Of a stretch of DNA of 5,949 nucleotides, positions 5,331 through 5,949 are shown piece after piece. Below the pieces are notes generated by a model, which had not been told where the DNA came from, searched no databases, and saw nothing but the letters and a program-made list of their open reading frames with translations. A program made the position numbers and the translations under genes. Source of the DNA: Bacteroidota bacterium (lineage in GTDB: Bacteria > Bacteroidota > Bacteroidia > Bacteroidales > Paludibacteraceae); contig JAKLIM010000241.1 of NCBI GenBank assembly GCA_022709605.1, positions 1 through 5,949 of the forward strand. Direction: 5' to 3'. How positions within the stretch are numbered: the first letter of the stretch is position 1; every line of letters begins with the position of its first letter.

Positions 5331-5690
5331 TTATTTCGCAGGCTGCTTAGCTTCAGGGGCTTGTTCCTGTTGAGGATTTTCTCCAAATCCGGGTGCAACT
5401 ACTCCAGGTTCAGCTTGTTTAGTGTTTTGATACTGTTCCTGAATTTCAGACTCATTAGGTGCAACGGTTTTCTTATTTACTGCAACAGTAGCCACAGATA
5501 ATAATAGAATAAATGCTACCAATGTCCATGTAGCTTTTTCGAGGAAATCGGTTGTTTTACGTACACCCATAATCTGATTAGAGGACGAAAAACCGGCTGC
5601 AAGACCACCACCTTTTGAATTTTGAACTAATACTAAAAACGTTAGTAAAACAGAAGCAATAACTATCAGAATTGTGAATAAAATGTACAT
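5331..5690 (-). CDS. secG: Preprotein translocase subunit SecG
   Basis: SecG is the small accessory subunit of the SecYEG channel and aids SecA-driven export. The 119 residues show the family layout: a first membrane helix (about 3-22), the signature VQNSKGGGLAAGFSSSNQIMG (shown in parts as VQNSKGGGLAAGF and the loop after it, 22-42), a second helix (about 54-71), then a hydrophilic tail rich in Gln, Glu, Pro and Ala (about 75-119). E. coli SecG is of similar length; Gram-positive SecG lacks such a tail. The gene starts 7 bp after the stop codon of the upstream TPR-like gene and is last before the 5268-5305 terminator. The upstream gap is A/T only, with no Shine-Dalgarno match. Confidence 0.95.
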   Translation of the reverse strand: MYILFTILIVIASVLLTFLVLVQNSKGGGLAAGFSSSNQIMGVRKTTDFLEKATWTLVAFILLLSVATVAVNKKTVAPNESEIQEQYQNTKQAEPGVVAPGFGENPQQEQAPEAKQPAK

Positions 5691-5697
5691 AATAAAT

Positions 5698-5949
5698 TTA
5701 TTTTTTTGTATTTTCGATTACTTTCTCCAAAAATCGGATTTGGACTGCAAAGTAAACACTTTTTTTTGGAATTATCAAATTTAATTTCTTCAATATTTCA
5801 ATCGCTTCGTGATATTTTCGTTCTTGAATCAATTTTTTGACAGTTGCTTCGTTTATATCCTCATTTTTAATAATTTCGGAGAAATAATCAGGCAATGCCA
5901 TTTCGACTTTCGGAGTGATATTCTGTATGCTTTCCGTTGCCTTTATCGG
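5698..5949 (-). CDS. TPR-like protein, C-terminal end (runs off right edge)
   Basis: The last 83 codons of a gene that enters from the right edge. The frame is open to base 5949, so the internal ATG at 5901 is not likely to be the start. Near the end, IQERKYHEAIEILKKLNLI followed by PKKSVYFAVQIRFLEKVIENTKK looks like a final tetratricopeptide-type helical pair. KYHEAIEIL carries the alanine pattern of TPR helix A, and the PxKSxYFAxQIRFLEK ending is common in Bacteroidota TPR proteins. No catalytic motif is visible. From memory, Bacteroidales often have an LptE-type lipoprotein gene and an uncharacterised TPR-like gene just before secG; this agrees but cannot be checked here. The 7-bp gap to secG supports one operon. 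Confidence 0.7.
   Translation of the reverse strand, partial: PIKATESIQNITPKVEMALPDYFSEIIKNEDINEATVKKLIQERKYHEAIEILKKLNLIIPKKSVYFAVQIRFLEKVIENTKK

Noticed and set aside
5244..5501. Plus-strand frame over the secG terminator and secG tail
   Set aside because: It reads through the terminator hairpin and antisense of secG; the composition looks artificial.
1..5949. Novel defence, mobile or biosynthetic system
   Set aside because: Every gene with a readable product belongs to a known core family in a conserved phylum-typical order; no transposase, integrase, nuclease or toxin-antitoxin signature is visible.

Overview
The window is AT-rich chromosomal DNA from a member of the Bacteroidota, most likely Bacteroidales or a close relative. 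This rests on the gene order cinA, rpmB, rpmG, DUF4295, ftsY, rimO, on the presence of a DUF4295 gene (a family I know only from this phylum), on a zinc-free bL33 of 62 residues, and on promoter-like sequences of the TTTG / TANNTTTG type used by this phylum. All ten genes lie on the minus strand, so transcription runs from high to low coordinates. The content is core housekeeping: protein synthesis, protein export and NAD repair. I see no mobile element, CRISPR array, defence cassette, rRNA or tRNA.

Layout in the direction of transcription. (1) 5949-5331: the end of a TPR-like protein, then secG 7 bp further on, closed by a strong hairpin terminator at 5268-5305. (2) 5200-4580: a TRIC/UPF0126 membrane protein that stands alone. 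(3) 4579-4394: an intergenic gap that is almost entirely short tandem repeats with units of 7, 8+9 and 14 bp. (4) 4393-2570: a cysteine-rich DUF3109 protein and cinA, 3 bp apart and probably translationally coupled. (5) 2569-2342: a very AT-rich gap with the candidate rpmB promoter. (6) 2341-1730: rpmB, rpmG and DUF4295, a compact ribosomal-protein operon ending in a hairpin terminator. (7) 1729-1431: terminator, probable ftsY promoter and a long leader with another heptamer repeat. (8) 1430-1: ftsY, then the first third of rimO, which runs off the left edge.

Several products converge on the ribosome and the membrane. bL28, bL33 and the DUF4295 protein are or are likely to be large-subunit proteins. 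RimO modifies ribosomal protein uS12. FtsY brings SRP-ribosome complexes to the translocon, of which SecG is a subunit. CinA handles damaged or deamidated pyridine nucleotides.

I did not find a convincing new biological system. The points most worth a second look are the heptanucleotide-type repeats in two intergenic regions, the three mutually complementary arms at the DUF4295/ftsY junction, a textbook Shine-Dalgarno sequence before rpmG in a phylum that mostly does not use them, and the DUF4295 protein as a lineage-specific ribosomal protein.
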